A stretch of 5,860 bases of DNA. Source: CAYWLI01 sp964519535 (GTDB lineage Bacteria > Desulfobacterota > B13-G15 > RBG-16-54-18). Positions 5,271 to 5,860 of this stretch are shown here, in pieces. Numbering within the stretch: the first letter of the stretch is position 1; every line of letters starts with the position of its first letter. Below the pieces are notes generated by a model. The model had not been told where the DNA came from. It saw only the letters and a list, made by a program, of their open reading frames with translations, and ran no database searches. The position numbers were made by a program, and so were the translations under genes. The DNA is taken from positions 1 to 5,860 of the forward strand of contig CAZFIR010000052.1 in NCBI GenBank assembly GCA_964519535.1, read 5' to 3'.

Positions 5271-5298
5271 TTGATTTCCATTGTTTCTGAGATACTAT
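5271..5298 (+). promoter_or_regulatory. Possible promoter of the ABM gene
   Basis: TTGATT (5271-5276) and TACTAT (5293-5298) are separated by 16 nt, with four of six matches in each box, in an AT-rich stretch. The start site would be near 5305, leaving a leader of about 54 nt before the ATG at 5359. The upstream terminator at 5039-5073 suggests that the gene needs its own promoter. Confidence 0.4.
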
Positions 5299-5358
5299 AT
5301 TAGTAGCTGGATAATTTCCTATCTATTAAAAAAGATTTGAGCGAAAAGGAGAAGAGAT

Positions 5359-5664
5359 ATGATTAACGTAATAGCGTCGGTACGGGTGAAGGCAGGCAAA
5401 GTTCCTGAATTTCTTACGATGTTTAAATCCAATGTGCCAGAGGTTAGACAAAAAAAGGGGTGCATAGAGTATTTCCCGGCTGTAGATATCCAGGCCGACC
5501 TGCCGCTACAGAGTTTGGATAAACATGTCATCACAATCATAGAAAAGTGGGAGAGTCTGGACGATCTCCGCAATCATCTTATGTCTCCTCAGATGCAGAT
5601 GCAACTGGAGAGGCAAAAAGACATAGTTGAAGAGGTTATTATCAAAATACTCCAGGAAGCATAA
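5359..5664 (+). CDS. ABM-domain protein (putative YgiN-like quinol monooxygenase)
   Basis: 101 residues forming a single antibiotic-biosynthesis-monooxygenase (ABM) domain, a small dimeric ferredoxin-like fold whose members oxidise quinols or other aromatics without cofactors, or serve stress-related roles. Visible features are strand 1 MINVIASVRVKAGKVPEFL (1-19), helix MFKSNVPEVRQKKGCIEYF (21-39), strand HVITIIEKWESLDDLRNHL (56-74) and the final helix up to ILQEA. The middle QADLPLQSLDK (45-55) is an insertion-like loop. The start is supported by AAGGAG (5346-5351), 7 nt upstream. The gene stands alone between two repeat copies that both carry minus-strand membrane-protein ends, and a terminator follows at 5749-5774. 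Substrate and physiological role cannot be deduced. Confidence 0.82.
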   Translation: MINVIASVRVKAGKVPEFLTMFKSNVPEVRQKKGCIEYFPAVDIQADLPLQSLDKHVITIIEKWESLDDLRNHLMSPQMQMQLERQKDIVEEVIIKILQEA

Positions 5665-5686
5665 TAGAACGATTCTCACGGAACTG

Positions 5687-5727
5687 CTCGCGTCTGCGCC
5701 CGGATGATTGATGATCCCAGGCGCGAG
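5687..5727. repeat. Imperfect inverted repeat after the ABM gene
   Basis: CTCGCG (5687-5692) pairs with CGCGAG (5722-5727). Inside, CTG (5694-5696) can pair with CAG (5718-5720) and GGAT (5702-5705) with ATCC (5714-5717). It abuts the left end of repeat copy B, the place the attC-like site occupies beside copy A, but it lacks GTTRRRY and RYYYAAC cores. No U-tract follows. Confidence 0.5.
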
Positions 5728-5741
5728 GCAATCACTTTCTA

Positions 5742-5774
5742 CAAAAGGCCCATCCCACACAGGATGGGTCTTTT
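5742..5774. terminator. Bidirectional intrinsic terminator
   Basis: CCCATCC (5749-5755) and GGATGGG (5762-5768) form a 7-bp stem followed by TCTTTT; AAAAGG precedes it, which gives CCTTTT on the minus strand. It serves the ABM gene on the plus strand and the membrane-protein gene ending at 5794 on the minus strand. Confidence 0.8.
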
Positions 5775-5793
5775 AAATAACGTGATATGCCCT

Positions 5794-5860
5794 CTACTTC
5801 GCGCCTTCATAAAACCTGAGATACCTCAGTAGTACGACGCCTCCTAAGAGCAGCACGCCG
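5794..5860 (-). CDS. Membrane protein, C-terminal end only (runs off the window)
   Basis: Only the last 21-22 codons are visible, ending at a TAG (5794-5796): GVLLLGGVVLLRYLRFYEGAK. The part seen is the second half of a transmembrane helix and a short charged cytosolic-type tail. It is homologous to the remnant at 5099-5248, with LLLGG and LLRYLRFYE conserved and the last residues different. This is probably the intact paralogue. The family cannot be named from so little sequence. Confidence 0.65.
   Translation of the reverse strand, partial: GVLLLGGVVLLRYLRFYEGAK

Larger units (their letters stand above)
5728..5860. repeat. Direct repeat copy B (terminator plus membrane-protein 3' end)
   Basis: The partner of 5024-5168, continuing past the window edge. 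It starts GCAATCACTTTCTA, carries the same hairpin stem with a different loop (CACACA for CGCGCA) and ends in the homologous minus-strand coding sequence. Sequence drift between the copies shows that the duplication is not recent, or that the copies came from different paralogues. Confidence 0.75.

Overview
The window looks like accessory DNA from a Gram-negative-type environmental bacterium; the sequence does not fix the lineage. Base composition is mosaic. The toxin-antitoxin and restriction-modification genes are AT-leaning, the 355-residue gene and the recombination-site-like elements are GC-rich, and small remnants and short hairpins lie between modules. No rRNA, tRNA, CRISPR array, transposase gene or integrase gene is visible.

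Layout from left to right: (1) 106-750 is a HigB/HigA-type toxin-antitoxin operon with its promoter and a palindromic operator, followed by a hairpin and a 54-codon overlapping frame of unknown nature. (2) After an AT-rich gap containing a 9-bp inverted repeat, 1094-2161 encodes a protein with an N-terminal DUF4062/TIR-like domain, a glycine/asparagine-rich connector and a C-terminal half resembling the tails of phage antirepressor-type (ORF6C-like) proteins. It is a candidate anti-phage sensor-effector. (3) 2344-4870 is a compact, translationally overlapping three-gene cluster: C5-cytosine DNA methyltransferase, Vsr-type mismatch endonuclease and a DUF4928-type probable restriction endonuclease. 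(4) 4897-5025 has the architecture of an integron attC recombination site: consensus GCCTAAC and GTTAAGC ends, paired inner boxes with one unpaired base, and a long imperfect palindrome. A shorter, more degenerate attC-like hairpin ending in GTTAGGC lies at 2177-2221, just after the 355-residue gene. Together they would delimit a mobile cassette of about 2.8 kb carrying the whole restriction-modification system, with the DUF4062 gene in the preceding cassette.

(5) From 5024 the sequence changes character. A roughly 140-bp segment (bidirectional terminator plus the 3' end of a minus-strand membrane-protein gene) is present twice, at 5024-5168 as a remnant and at 5728-5860 as the end of a gene leaving the window. 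Between the copies lies an antibiotic-biosynthesis-monooxygenase (ABM/YgiN-like) gene. The left limit of this homology falls at the right end of the attC-like site, which supports reading it as the edge between inserted cassettes and resident DNA.

Functionally, positions 106-4870 hold an addiction module, a possible TIR-like defence gene and a restriction-modification system: a small defence collection, probably carried by integron cassettes. The integron reading rests on attC architecture alone, because no integrase is in view.
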